A stretch of 64,000 nt of DNA from Actinorhabdospora filicis (GTDB taxonomy: Bacteria; Actinomycetota; Actinomycetes; Mycobacteriales; Micromonosporaceae): positions 1,025,379 to 1,089,378 of the forward strand of contig NZ_BSTX01000002.1 in assembly GCF_030269765.1 (NCBI RefSeq). Direction: 5' to 3'. The stretch's first letter is position 1. Each line of letters begins with the position of its first letter. The notes below the pieces were generated by a model. It worked only from the letters and a program-made list of their open reading frames with translations. It had not been told where the DNA came from and did not search any database. The position numbers and the translations under genes are program-made. This document shows, piece after piece, positions 1 through 7,770 of the stretch.

Positions 1-1
1 C

Positions 2-409
2 TACTCCTTCAAGTCCCTGGCCATGGCCACGCTGCCGCTGCTGAGCCCCGGCGCCGGGATCGTCGGCATGGACTTCGACGCCACCCAGGCCTGGCCGGTC
101 TACGACTGGATGGGCGTCTCCAAGGCCGCCCTGGAGTCGACCTGCCGGTACCTGGCCCGCGATCTGGGGCCCAAGGGCGTGCGGGTGAACCTGGTCGCCG
201 CCGGTCCGGTGCGCACCATGGCCGCCAAGTCCATCCCCGGCTTCGAGGCGTTCGAAGAGGCCTGGACCTCACGCGCGCCGCTCGGCTGGTCCCTCACCGA
301 CTCCGAACCCGTCGCCAAGGCCTGCCTCGCCTTGATGTCGGACTGGTTCCCGGCCACCACCGGCGAGATCGTCCACGTGGATGGCGGGTTTCACGCGGTT
401 GGGGTCTGA
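2..409 (+). CDS. fabI: Enoyl-ACP reductase FabI/InhA, C-terminal part (5' end outside window)
   Basis: This is the last 135 or so residues of the NADH-dependent enoyl-[acyl-carrier-protein] reductase that completes each cycle of type II fatty acid synthesis. The fragment opens with YSFKSLAMATLPLL and continues GIVGMDFD. It then has the catalytic-type YDWMGVSKAALES (Tyr and Lys of the FabI active site), the GVRVNLVAAGPVRT segment and the C-terminal TGEIVHVDGGFHAVGV. All of these align by eye with mycobacterial InhA. The stop codon overlaps the hemH start (TGATG), so the two are translationally coupled. This fabI-hemH pair is a common actinobacterial arrangement. The start codon lies upstream of the window. 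Confidence 0.95.
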   Translation, partial: YSFKSLAMATLPLLSPGAGIVGMDFDATQAWPVYDWMGVSKAALESTCRYLARDLGPKGVRVNLVAAGPVRTMAAKSIPGFEAFEEAWTSRAPLGWSLTDSEPVAKACLALMSDWFPATTGEIVHVDGGFHAVGV

Positions 410-1428
410 TGACCTACGACGCTTTGCTCCTGGTCTCCTTCGGGGGACCCGAGGGCCCCGACGATGTGCTCCCGTTCCTGCGGAACGTCACCCGCGGGCG
501 CGGCATCCCCGACGAGCGGCTGTCCGAAGTCGCCGAACACTACTACCACTTCGGTGGCGTGTCCCCGATCAACGCCCAGGTGCGGGCCCTGATCGCGGCA
601 CTGCGCGGTGAACTGTCGGCGCACACCATCCACCTGCCGGTCTACTGGGGCAACCGCAACTGGCCGCCGATGCTGGTGGAGGCCCTACAGCGGATGCGCG
701 CCGACGGCATCAAACGCGCCCTGGCGTTCGTGACCAGCGCCTACGGGTCCTACTCCTCGTGCCGCCAGTACCTGGAGGACATCGCCGCCGCACGCGCCGC
801 CGTCGGCGTCGACGCGCCCATCGTGGACAAGATCCGCCACTACTTCGACCACCCCGGGTTCATCACCCCCTTCGTCGAAGGCGTCCAGGCGGCCCTGCCC
901 TCGATGCCGGCCAACACGCGCCTGGTGTTCACCTCCCACTCGATTCCCAACAGCATGAACGACGTGTCGGGACCCTCCGGCGCCCGCTACACCGACCAGC
1001 ACGCCGAGGTCGCGCGCCTGGTCGCCGAGGCCGCCGCCCCGCACCTGGGCTGGGACCTGGTGTGGCAGTCGCGTTCGGGCCCGCCCGAGGCGCGCTGGCT
1101 GGAACCCGACGTCAACGACCACCTCAAGGTCCTGGCCGACCAGGGCGTCGAAGGCGTCATCGTGGTCCCCGTCGGATTCACCTCCGACCACCTGGAGGTC
1201 ATCTGGGACCTCGACAACGAGGCCGCCAAGACCGCCGAGAACCTCGGCATGGCCTTCTCCCGAGTCGCCACCCCCGGTACGCACCCGGCGTTCGTGTCGA
1301 TGGTCCGCGAACTGATCACCGAACGCACCCAGGGCGTCCCGGCCCGCCACCTCGGGAAGGTCCCCACCTTCGACAGCACCCCCGAGGGATGCTGCCCGGC
1401 GCGCAGGCCACCCATACCGCCGCGCTGA
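409..1428 (+). CDS. hemH: Ferrochelatase (coproporphyrin III type)
   Basis: A 339-residue ferrochelatase that inserts Fe2+ into a porphyrin. In Actinobacteria the family acts on coproporphyrin III (also called CpfC). The start MTYDALLLVSFGGPEGPDDV is the classical N-terminal signature, and the FTSHSIPN and VVPVGFTSDHLEVIWDLD segments carry the metal-site His and Glu residues. Many actinobacterial members hold a [2Fe-2S] cluster on four cysteines. Here I see only three: Cys118 (YSSCRQY) and the adjacent Cys328-Cys329 near the C terminus, so the cluster may be absent or rearranged. The ATG overlaps the fabI stop by one base. A strong hairpin follows. Confidence 0.95.
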   Translation: MTYDALLLVSFGGPEGPDDVLPFLRNVTRGRGIPDERLSEVAEHYYHFGGVSPINAQVRALIAALRGELSAHTIHLPVYWGNRNWPPMLVEALQRMRADGIKRALAFVTSAYGSYSSCRQYLEDIAAARAAVGVDAPIVDKIRHYFDHPGFITPFVEGVQAALPSMPANTRLVFTSHSIPNSMNDVSGPSGARYTDQHAEVARLVAEAAAPHLGWDLVWQSRSGPPEARWLEPDVNDHLKVLADQGVEGVIVVPVGFTSDHLEVIWDLDNEAAKTAENLGMAFSRVATPGTHPAFVSMVRELITERTQGVPARHLGKVPTFDSTPEGCCPARRPPIPPR

Positions 1429-1446
1429 CCCGCTCGAACTGAGAAA

Positions 1447-1469
1447 AACCCCCGCCGCCGGCGGGGGTT
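1447..1469. terminator. Hairpin terminator between convergent genes
   Basis: A perfect 10-bp stem (AACCCCCGCC / GGCGGGGGTT) with a 3-base loop, flanked by A-rich and T/C-rich sequence. It sits between hemH and the convergent gene on the other strand, so it can serve both directions. Confidence 0.8.
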
Positions 1470-1477
1470 CTCTCGTC

Positions 1478-2308
1478 TCAGCCCACCCGCGCGTTGCAGG
1501 CGGCCATCAGCGCCTGACGGCAGGCGGTGGCCAGCGGACGCAGCGCCGCGTCGCGCTCGGCGGCCTCATGGGCGTTGACCGCGCCACCGGGGGCGTCGGT
1601 CTCGGCGATGGCCAGCACCCGCTCCAGCACACCGGCGCGGGCGTAGAGACGCCGGGCGCGCTGGTCGTAGCCGGGCGGCAGGTCCATGCCGTGCTCGCTG
1701 CGCCGCAACTGCGACAGCGCCACCCCCAGCTCCGGGCGCCAGCGGGCCACATCGAGGGCCACCAGGCGCCCGGTGGCGGTGTGCAGCGCCTCCGACAGCT
1801 CCGCCTCGGCCTCCCCGGGGGTCGGCTGGTGACCGGCGGCGATGTCGCCCATGGGATACACGCGCCAGGTCACCGACTCCCACCGGTCACCCGAGCCCGA
1901 GACGTGCTCGGTGATCTCGGGGACCAGCCCGCTCGACCCGGCGATGACGGCCTCACCGGTGGTCAGCGCCGCCCCGGTGAACGGGCCCTTCACCGGCAGC
2001 CCCCGCGGGTCGCCGGGCACCGGCAGCACCAGCCGGATGTCATCGGGGTGGGTCCGCGCGAACAGCGTCGAGGCCTCACCCAGCGGCACCGGGTGCCACG
2101 ACCCGGGCAGGTCGGCCACGACATGCTCGATGTCGCCGGCGCCCAGCTCCTCGGTGACGGCGTCGACGACGGCGTCATAGGGGACCAGCCCGGTGCGCCA
2201 GGCCCGCAGCCACGGCACCAGCCGCGCCGATGGGCGCACCGTCAATCCAGAGTGGGCGGAGGAGACCATCCCCACACGGTAACCGTTACCGAAGCGGGCG
2301 ACGACCAC
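1478..2308 (-). CDS. Conserved actinobacterial hypothetical protein
   Basis: A 276-residue protein I cannot assign to a named family. It has no signal peptide or clear membrane segment and looks soluble and cytosolic. It shows regular high-GC codon use over its full length. The N-terminal half contains hydrophobic beta-like stretches (VVADLPGSWHPVP, IRLVLPVPGDPRGLPVKGPF) and the C-terminal half is helical and Arg/Ala-rich. A second in-frame Met at residue 14 (MVSSAHSGL) could be the true start. It is convergent with hemH and shares that gene's hairpin. The function is unknown. Confidence 0.75.
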   Translation of the reverse strand: MVVARFGNGYRVGMVSSAHSGLTVRPSARLVPWLRAWRTGLVPYDAVVDAVTEELGAGDIEHVVADLPGSWHPVPLGEASTLFARTHPDDIRLVLPVPGDPRGLPVKGPFTGAALTTGEAVIAGSSGLVPEITEHVSGSGDRWESVTWRVYPMGDIAAGHQPTPGEAEAELSEALHTATGRLVALDVARWRPELGVALSQLRRSEHGMDLPPGYDQRARRLYARAGVLERVLAIAETDAPGGAVNAHEAAERDAALRPLATACRQALMAACNARVG

Positions 2309-2528
2309 CGCCGCGGCCGCCGATGATGAGCCGCCACAGGCGACCGGGCGCCCGCCTCGCTACCCCGGGCGAGCGCGGTCCGGTGGCGGCGGCGGGTCTT
2401 CTCGCGGGGTCGGTGAGGGTGTCCGATGGGCGTGGTGGGCCGGTTTGGCCCGGCGTGGGCGCTTCGGTGTGATGGTGGGTCCGGCGGGCGGATACGCGAA
2501 GGTGGCCGGGACGTGCCAGGATTTAGGC

Positions 2529-2963
2529 ATGGCCCCCTTCATTTGGCTGATCATCGCGGTACTGCTGGCCGTCGCGGAGATGTTCGCGCTGTCGTTCGTG
2601 CTGATCATGCTGGCGGCCGGTGCCCTGGCGGCGGCGGGTGCCGCCGCGCTCGGGGCCGATCCCGTGTTGCAGGTGGCGGTGTTCTCGGTGGTCTCGGCGT
2701 TCTCGTTGTTCGTGTTGCGGCCCATCGCGCGGCGGATGATGAACGATCGCAGTGGCCCCGACGCCGACATCGGCCTGGCGGCGCTGGAGGGTTCTCCGGC
2801 GCTGGTGCTCGAACGCGTCGACGACCGGCAGGGTGTGGTCAAGATCGGCGGAGAGGAATGGAGCGCGCGGGTCTATGAGGACGGTCAGGTCCTGGAGGCC
2901 GGTGAGCGCGTGCACGTCGTGGAGATCAGGGGAGCGACAGCGATGGTGTGGAGGCAGCAGTGA
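2529..2963 (+). CDS. NfeD family membrane protein
   Basis: About 144 residues. Two hydrophobic segments at the N terminus (FIWLIIAVLLAVAEMFALSF and a following Ala-rich helix plus VAVFSVVSAFSLFVL) precede a soluble C-terminal OB-fold-like beta domain (GVVKIGGEEWSARVYEDG...VEIRG), the NfeD layout. I chose the ATG at 2529 because it directly precedes the first membrane segment and has AGGA upstream. The stop overlaps the next gene's GTG start (GTGA). NfeD proteins are nearly always paired with an SPFH/stomatin protein and act in membrane microdomain organisation; here the partner is immediately downstream. Confidence 0.88.
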   Translation: MAPFIWLIIAVLLAVAEMFALSFVLIMLAAGALAAAGAAALGADPVLQVAVFSVVSAFSLFVLRPIARRMMNDRSGPDADIGLAALEGSPALVLERVDDRQGVVKIGGEEWSARVYEDGQVLEAGERVHVVEIRGATAMVWRQQ

Positions 2964-4006
2964 GTGACGCCGGTCAGGTCGTACTTTGGCTTTTCCTCGC
3001 GGTGGTCGGTTTGTTCGTGGTGGTGACCATGGCCAAGTCGATCCGGATCGTGCCGCAGCAGCAGGCCTACATCGTGGAGCGGCTGGGCCGTTACCGCAAG
3101 ACGTTGGGGGCGGGGCTGAACTTCCTGGTCCCGGTCATCGATTCGGTGCGGGCGAAGGTGGACCTGCGTGAGCGGGTGGTGTCGTTCCCGCCGCAGCCGG
3201 TGATCACCTCCGACAACCTGGTGGTGTCGATCGACACGGTCTTGTACTACCAGGTGACCAATCCCGCCGATGCCACCTACAACATCGAGAACTACCTGCA
3301 GGGTGTGGAGCAGCTGACGGTGACGACGCTGCGCAACGTGGTCGGTTCGCTGGACCTGGAGAAGGCCCTGACGTCCCGGGATGAGATCAACCGGGCGCTG
3401 CGGGTGGTGCTGGACGAGGCCACCGGCAAGTGGGGCATCAAGGTGACGCGGGTGGAGATCAAGGCGATCGAGCCGCCGCCCAGTATCCGCGACTCGATGG
3501 AGAAGCAGATGCGGGCCGAGCGTGACCGGCGTGCGGCGATCTTGACGGCCGAGGGTGTCAAGCAGTCGCAGATCCTCAACGCCGAGGGTGAGCAGCAGGC
3601 GGCGATTTTGCGCGCGCAGGGTTCCCGGCAGGCGCGGGTGCTGGAGGCGGAGGGTCAGGCCAAGGCCATCAAGGAGGTCTTCGACGCGATCCACGCCGCC
3701 AACCCCGATGAGAAGCTGCTGGCCTACCAGTACCTGCAGACGCTGCCGCAGATCGCGGCCGGTCCGGCCAACAAGATCTGGATGATCCCGGCCGAGCTGA
3801 CCCGGGCTCTGGACTCCTTCTCGGGGGCGATGAGCGGTCTGGGTCTGGGCGGGGGCGGCGAGAAGGCCGCGCCGGCCAAGGCCGAGGCGCCGCCGGTGGA
3901 GGGTGGCGAGCGCGCGATCGAGGCGCATGCGCTGCCGGTGCCGCAGGAGGCGCCGGAGCCGGTTCCCGCTCCGGTGGAGCGGCGTGCGGAAGGTGACGTC
4001 CGATAG
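2960..4006 (+). CDS. SPFH/Band 7 (stomatin-like, QmcA-type) protein
   Basis: About 348 residues with one N-terminal membrane helix (VVLWLFLAVVGLFVVVTMA). The SPFH domain follows (IRIVPQQQAYIVERLGRYRK to roughly residue 190), then a long coiled-coil (QMRAERDRRAAILTAEGVKQ) and a Pro/Ala-rich tail. The GTG at 2960 is preferred over an in-frame GTG at 2948 because it overlaps the NfeD stop and has GGAGG (2950-2954) at ideal spacing. Such proteins form large oligomeric rings at the inner membrane and recruit NfeD. The overlap with the NfeD gene indicates coupled translation. The SpoU gene begins six bases after the stop. Confidence 0.93.
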   Translation: MSDAGQVVLWLFLAVVGLFVVVTMAKSIRIVPQQQAYIVERLGRYRKTLGAGLNFLVPVIDSVRAKVDLRERVVSFPPQPVITSDNLVVSIDTVLYYQVTNPADATYNIENYLQGVEQLTVTTLRNVVGSLDLEKALTSRDEINRALRVVLDEATGKWGIKVTRVEIKAIEPPPSIRDSMEKQMRAERDRRAAILTAEGVKQSQILNAEGEQQAAILRAQGSRQARVLEAEGQAKAIKEVFDAIHAANPDEKLLAYQYLQTLPQIAAGPANKIWMIPAELTRALDSFSGAMSGLGLGGGGEKAAPAKAEAPPVEGGERAIEAHALPVPQEAPEPVPAPVERRAEGDVR

Positions 4007-4011
4007 TCGCA

Positions 4012-4824
4012 ATGGAACATGTCGAGCCGGTCTCCGATGCCTCGGATGACCGGCTCGGCGATTATCGCGCCTTGACCGATCTGGCGTTGCGGACGCGTTT
4101 CGAGCAGCCGCACGGGTTGTTCATCGCCGAGGGTGAGCTGGTGATCCGGCGGGCGTTGCGGGCGGGGTTCCGGATGCGGTCGATGCTGGTGGACGCCAAG
4201 CGGGTGGGGCAGGTCGCGGAGCTGGCCGGGGGTGGCGCGCCGGTGTACGCGGGTGCGCCGAAGGTGCTGGAGTCGGTCACGGGTTTCCATGTGCACCGGG
4301 GGGTGCTGGCGTCGTTTCACCGGCGGCCGTTGCCGAGTGCGGCGGAGGTGCTGGCGGGGGCGCGGCGGGTGATCATCGTGGAGGACGTCAATAACCACAC
4401 CAATATCGGTGCGTTGTTCCGGGGTGCGGCGGGGCTGGGGATGGACGGTGTGCTGTTGTCGCCGACGTGTGCCGATCCGCTGTACCGGCGATCGGTGCGG
4501 GTGAGCATGGGTGAGGTGTTCGCGGTGCCGTACGCGTTCCTGGAGCCGTGGCCGCAGGGCCTGGGGCTGGTGCGGGAGGCGGGTTTCACGGTGCTGGCGC
4601 TGACTCCGGCCGCCGACGCGTTGCCGATGCAGCGGTTGAGTGTGGAGCAGAAGTCGCGGGCGGCGTTGCTGTTCGGCGCGGAGGGCCCGGGGCTGACCGA
4701 TGCGGCGATGGGCGCCTCCAGTGTGCGGGTGCGGTTGCCGATGACCGGTGGGGTGGATTCGCTGAACGTGGCGGCCGCGGCGGCGGTGGCGTGCTGGGAG
4801 CTGACGCGCGAGGACGCGCTTTAG
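4012..4824 (+). CDS. TrmH/SpoU family RNA 2'-O-methyltransferase
   Basis: 270 residues. An N-terminal substrate-binding domain (RFEQPHGLFIAEGELVIRRA) is followed by the SPOUT trefoil-knot catalytic domain. Motif 1 is NNHTNIGALFR (residues 127-137, catalytic Arg137), motif 2 is LLFGAEGPGL and motif 3 is VRLPMTGGVDSLNVAAAAAV. The family methylates ribose 2'-OH in rRNA or tRNA using S-adenosylmethionine; the exact target nucleotide cannot be told from sequence. It follows the SPFH gene by 5 nt and may be co-transcribed. Its 3' end overlaps the convergent kinase gene by 4 nt. Third codon positions on this strand favour G strongly (GTG, CTG, GGG). Confidence 0.92.
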   Translation: MEHVEPVSDASDDRLGDYRALTDLALRTRFEQPHGLFIAEGELVIRRALRAGFRMRSMLVDAKRVGQVAELAGGGAPVYAGAPKVLESVTGFHVHRGVLASFHRRPLPSAAEVLAGARRVIIVEDVNNHTNIGALFRGAAGLGMDGVLLSPTCADPLYRRSVRVSMGEVFAVPYAFLEPWPQGLGLVREAGFTVLALTPAADALPMQRLSVEQKSRAALLFGAEGPGLTDAAMGASSVRVRLPMTGGVDSLNVAAAAAVACWELTREDAL

Positions 4825-5783
4825 CCCAGGAGGCGCTTGTGGAGGGCGGTGGGGTCGTCGACGAGGTCGCGGGCGGCCAGCCAGGCGGCGGCGGCCACGC
4901 CGTCGGTGCCGGTGAGCAGTGGCGCGTCGGGGAAGGCGCGGGTGAGGCGGTCGCGGACGCCGGTGCCGACGGCTGTTCCGGCGGTCAGGAGGCTGCCGGC
5001 CAGCACGATGGGGGTGCGTTCGCGGGTGTCGCGCACGGAGATGATGGTGGCGGCCAGGTGGGCGGCGGCCTGCTCCAGTAGCGCGATGGCGACGGGGTCG
5101 CCGTCGGTGGCGGCGGTGGTGACCAGGCGGGCGTGGGCGGCCAGGGTCATGTGGGGGCGGCGCATGACGACGTCGATGAGGCGGCGCGAGGTGGGCTCGC
5201 CGGGTTCGTTCCAGGTCTCGGCGAGCACGGCTTTGGCCAGTGGCCCGATGGGTGCGTGGCCGTCGATGGCCTCCAGGGTGGCGCGGACGGCGCGTTTGCC
5301 GAGCCAGAAGCCGGAGCCGGCGTCGCCCAGGAGCCAGCCGTAGCCGTCGCCGCGGGAGATGAGTTCGTGGCCGGCGACGCCTCCGGCGACCGCGCCGGTG
5401 CCGCCGATGGCGATGGTGCCCTCGGGGGAGGAGGTGCCGGCGGCGAAGGCGACGATGAGGTCGGTGCCGCAGGTGACGGGGGTGGTGGTGGGGACGCCGA
5501 GGGTGGTGAAGACGGTGTCGAGGGCGGTTTTGCCGGGGCCGTGCTGGAGGGGTTCGCCGCCGGCGAGGCCGATGTGGACGGCGGCGACGCGGGTGGGGTC
5601 GATGCCGGTGAGGGTGTGCGCGGCGGCTTGGGCGATGTGGGCCAGGGCGGTGTCGGTGCCGTGGGAGGTGGGGTTGCCTCCGGGGGCGGTGCCGGTGGCC
5701 AGGCGCTCGCCGGTGAGGGTGGCGGTGAGGGCGCGGGTGGAGGTGCCGCCGATGTCGAAGCCGAGGACGAGGTCGCTGCGCAT
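4821..5783 (-). CDS. BadF/BadG-type N-acetylglucosamine kinase-like protein
   Basis: 320 residues of the actin/hexokinase-fold BadF/BadG/BcrA ATPase family, which includes eukaryotic-type GlcNAc kinase. The phosphate-1 motif is LVLGFDIGGTSTRALTA at the N terminus. The phosphate-2 region reads TIAIGGTGAVAGG, and the adenosine-type motif is IVLAGSLLTAG. GYGWLLGDAGSGFWLGKRAV is the characteristic GlcNAc-kinase segment. The likely role is ATP-dependent 6-phosphorylation of imported GlcNAc or a related amino sugar, supported by the adjacent NgcE-type transport genes and SIS enzyme. It is transcribed divergently from the first binding-protein gene. Confidence 0.85.
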   Translation of the reverse strand: MRSDLVLGFDIGGTSTRALTATLTGERLATGTAPGGNPTSHGTDTALAHIAQAAAHTLTGIDPTRVAAVHIGLAGGEPLQHGPGKTALDTVFTTLGVPTTTPVTCGTDLIVAFAAGTSSPEGTIAIGGTGAVAGGVAGHELISRGDGYGWLLGDAGSGFWLGKRAVRATLEAIDGHAPIGPLAKAVLAETWNEPGEPTSRRLIDVVMRRPHMTLAAHARLVTTAATDGDPVAIALLEQAAAHLAATIISVRDTRERTPIVLAGSLLTAGTAVGTGVRDRLTRAFPDAPLLTGTDGVAAAAWLAARDLVDDPTALHKRLLG

Positions 5784-5939
5784 CGGGCGATGGTACGCCG
5801 GGTGAACGGGTGTGGCCGTCTCGCCGGTGGGAGCTTGGCGGGAGGGGTGAGGTGGGGGGCGGGGTGGGTCAGGTACCTTTCCGTGTCACACCTCTCTGTG
5901 CGGATCCCTCCGGTCAGAACGGTCAGAAGGAGTCGGTCG

Positions 5940-7361
5940 GTGCCCCTCTCATCCTCCAGCCGTGCCACCCGCCGGAGCGTCTTGCGCCGGGCCGCGCTCG
6001 GCGCCGCCGTCCTGGGTCCGGCCGCCGGGCTCGTGTCGGCGTGTTCCGATGGCGACGAGCCGGTCGCGGCGGCGCCCAAGGGCGCGCTGGCCAATACCGG
6101 TGGTGCGGACAATCCGTTCGGCGTCGATGGTGCCACCGCCTTGGACGTGGTCATCTTCAACGGCGGTTACGGTGATCGTTACGCCGCCGAGGGCCATGAG
6201 GTCCTGTACAAGAACAAGTTCCCTTCGGCTCCGGTGGAGCATCTGGCGGTCGTGGAGATCTCCGAGGTGATCAAGCCGTTGCTGGCCGCGGCGCGCCCGC
6301 CGGACGTGGTCAACAACTCCGGTGCCCATCAGGTGCCGCCGGAGGAGATGAAGGAGAAGGGGCAGCTGCTGGATCTGACGCTGCTGCTGGACGCTCCTTC
6401 GGCCGATGACCCGGCGGTGAAGGTCCGTGACACGTTGCGTCCGGGGATCGTGGCCGACGGGTCTTTCGGCGGCGACAAGATGTACATGCTGTTCTACAGC
6501 TACTCGGCCTCGGGGCTGTGGTACGACGCGGCGTTGTTCAACGACCGCAAGTGGCAGGTGCCCAAGACGTGGCCGGAGTTCACCGAGCTTTGCGGGCGGA
6601 TCCGTTCGCAGGGGATCTCGCCGTTCGTGTTCCAGGGGAAGTACCCGTACTACCTGCTGGAGCCGTTCGTGACGCTGGCGGTGCGCCACGGTGGGCGCCA
6701 GGTGGCCAAGGACATGGACTCGCTGTCGGCCAAGGCGTGGACGAACGAGTCGGTGCGGCTGGCGGCCGAGGCGTGGTATCAGCTGGGCCAGTCGGGTTAC
6801 ATCTACAAGGGCGCGGCCACGATGTCGCACACCGAGTCGCAGGACTTCTGGTGCAACGGTGACGCGGCGTTCATTCCGTGCGGGTCGTGGCTGGAGAACG
6901 AGCAGCGGGAGAAGACCCCGCCGAAGTTCAAGATGAGCGTGATGGGCCCGCCGGCGCTGGAGGGCAGCAGTGCCCCGGGGATGGTCTTCGCCGGTGGCGA
7001 CGAGGCCTTCATCGTTCCGGCGCAGGCGCGTAATCCCGCCGGTGGGCTGGAGTACCTGCGGCTGATGCTGTCGAAGGAGGGTTCGCGGCAGTTCAGTTCG
7101 CGGGTGGCGTCGCTGACGGCGGTCAAGACCGCCGAGGGCGGCCTGGACTCGCCCGGTGTCCAGTCGACGGCCGAGCTGCTGAAGAAGGCCGGTGACGAGG
7201 TGTACTCCTTCAAGTTCGACAAGCTGTACCGGACCTATTCCGATGAGGTCGTGGGCCCGGCGATCTTGAAGCTGATGGTCGGCACGATGCGTCCCTCGGA
7301 GTTCACCGCCCACCTGCAGGAGGCCACCGACACCCTGCGCAAGAACGGCGCCAAGGGCTAG
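5940..7361 (+). CDS. NgcE-like ABC transporter substrate-binding lipoprotein (orphan copy)
   Basis: 473 residues starting at GTG 5940, with AGAAGGAG seven bases upstream. It has an RR-containing signal (TRRSVLRRAALGAAVLGP) and a lipobox ending VSAC, so it is an exported lipoprotein. It resembles the NgcE family of GlcNAc/chitobiose binding proteins and the second copy at 9588. Shared segments include FNGGYGD (FKGGYGD in the other), RPPDVVNNSGAHQV, and PCGSWLENE. No permease genes sit directly beside it; the permeases follow the other copy, so the two may feed one channel with different ligand preference. A hairpin terminator follows. Confidence 0.85.
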   Translation: MPLSSSSRATRRSVLRRAALGAAVLGPAAGLVSACSDGDEPVAAAPKGALANTGGADNPFGVDGATALDVVIFNGGYGDRYAAEGHEVLYKNKFPSAPVEHLAVVEISEVIKPLLAAARPPDVVNNSGAHQVPPEEMKEKGQLLDLTLLLDAPSADDPAVKVRDTLRPGIVADGSFGGDKMYMLFYSYSASGLWYDAALFNDRKWQVPKTWPEFTELCGRIRSQGISPFVFQGKYPYYLLEPFVTLAVRHGGRQVAKDMDSLSAKAWTNESVRLAAEAWYQLGQSGYIYKGAATMSHTESQDFWCNGDAAFIPCGSWLENEQREKTPPKFKMSVMGPPALEGSSAPGMVFAGGDEAFIVPAQARNPAGGLEYLRLMLSKEGSRQFSSRVASLTAVKTAEGGLDSPGVQSTAELLKKAGDEVYSFKFDKLYRTYSDEVVGPAILKLMVGTMRPSEFTAHLQEATDTLRKNGAKG

Positions 7362-7376
7362 ACGGCCGCGACTCGC

Positions 7377-7417
7377 CAGGGCCGGGAGAAGGGGATCGCC
7401 CCCTTTTTCCGGCCCTG
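7377..7417. terminator. Hairpin terminator after the first binding-protein gene
   Basis: The 9-bp outer stem CAGGGCCGG / CCGGCCCTG encloses GAGAAGGGG and CCCCCTTTTT, which extend the pairing, and the right arm contains a run of five T. This is a good Rho-independent terminator for the gene ending at 7361. Confidence 0.8.
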
Positions 7418-7507
7418 TTCGCCGTGCCCGTTTTGCGCGACTCGTCCACAAGTGACGTGGCGGCGACCGGCGGGTGAACGCGGGGTGGTGTTGGTAACTC
7501 GTATTTT

Positions 7508-7541
7508 CGTCTTTGACGTCAAGACGCCGGGAACCTTACTG
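7508..7541 (+). promoter_or_regulatory. Palindrome TTGACGTCAA overlapping a possible -35 for rpiR
   Basis: TTGACGTCAA (7513-7522) is a perfect 10-bp palindrome inside a wider dyad CGTCTT (7508-7513)/AAGACG (7521-7526). Its TTGACG is followed 17 bases later by TTACTG (7536-7541), a plausible sigma-70-type promoter. An operator overlapping the -35 would suit autoregulation by the RpiR protein; this is inference. Confidence 0.45.
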
Positions 7542-7654
7542 TTCAGCTGGCCCGGCCACAGCGGCCCTGACCTGGGCGTTCATCGCCGAGCAGCGGCTCA
7601 GGCCGTGATCGGCGCACCGTGAAGACGTCATGAACCCACCGTTACGAAAGGTCT

Positions 7655-7675
7655 CGGGAATGAAAAGATTTCCCG
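7655..7675. repeat. Dyad CGGGAAT...ATTTCCCG in the rpiR leader
   Basis: Inverted repeat with CGGGAA/TTCCCG arms around TGAAAAGAT. A near-copy (CGGGAAT-GAAG-ATTCCCG) occurs at 51429-51446, so it may be a shared protein-binding or RNA element. Confidence 0.4.
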
Positions 7676-7770
7676 CCAGCCCTTGACGATCGGGCCGCGA
7701 AGGTAAAAGTTCTTCTCAGCGCACGACGTGGTTCACGTCACCGGGCCGATGCAAAGGAGCGTCACCAGCT

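Larger units (their letters stand above)
7418..7770. other. Intergenic leader region before the RpiR regulator gene
   Basis: 353 bases without a convincing gene. It holds a palindrome/promoter candidate at 7508-7541, an 18-codon ATG ORF at 7630-7686 with no good ribosome site (probably not real), a dyad at 7655-7675, and a second TTGACG at 7683-7688 with no clear -10. If transcription starts near 7549 the rpiR mRNA would have a leader of about 220 nt. Confidence 0.5.

Noticed and set aside
5133-5939. N-terminal extension of the first binding protein on the strand opposite the kinase gene
   Set aside because: It is the antisense of a real gene; the GTG at 5940 has a good ribosome site and begins a proper lipoprotein signal.
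7630-7686. 18-codon ATG frame in the rpiR leader
   Set aside because: No ribosome site and it overlaps the dyad at 7655; probably chance.
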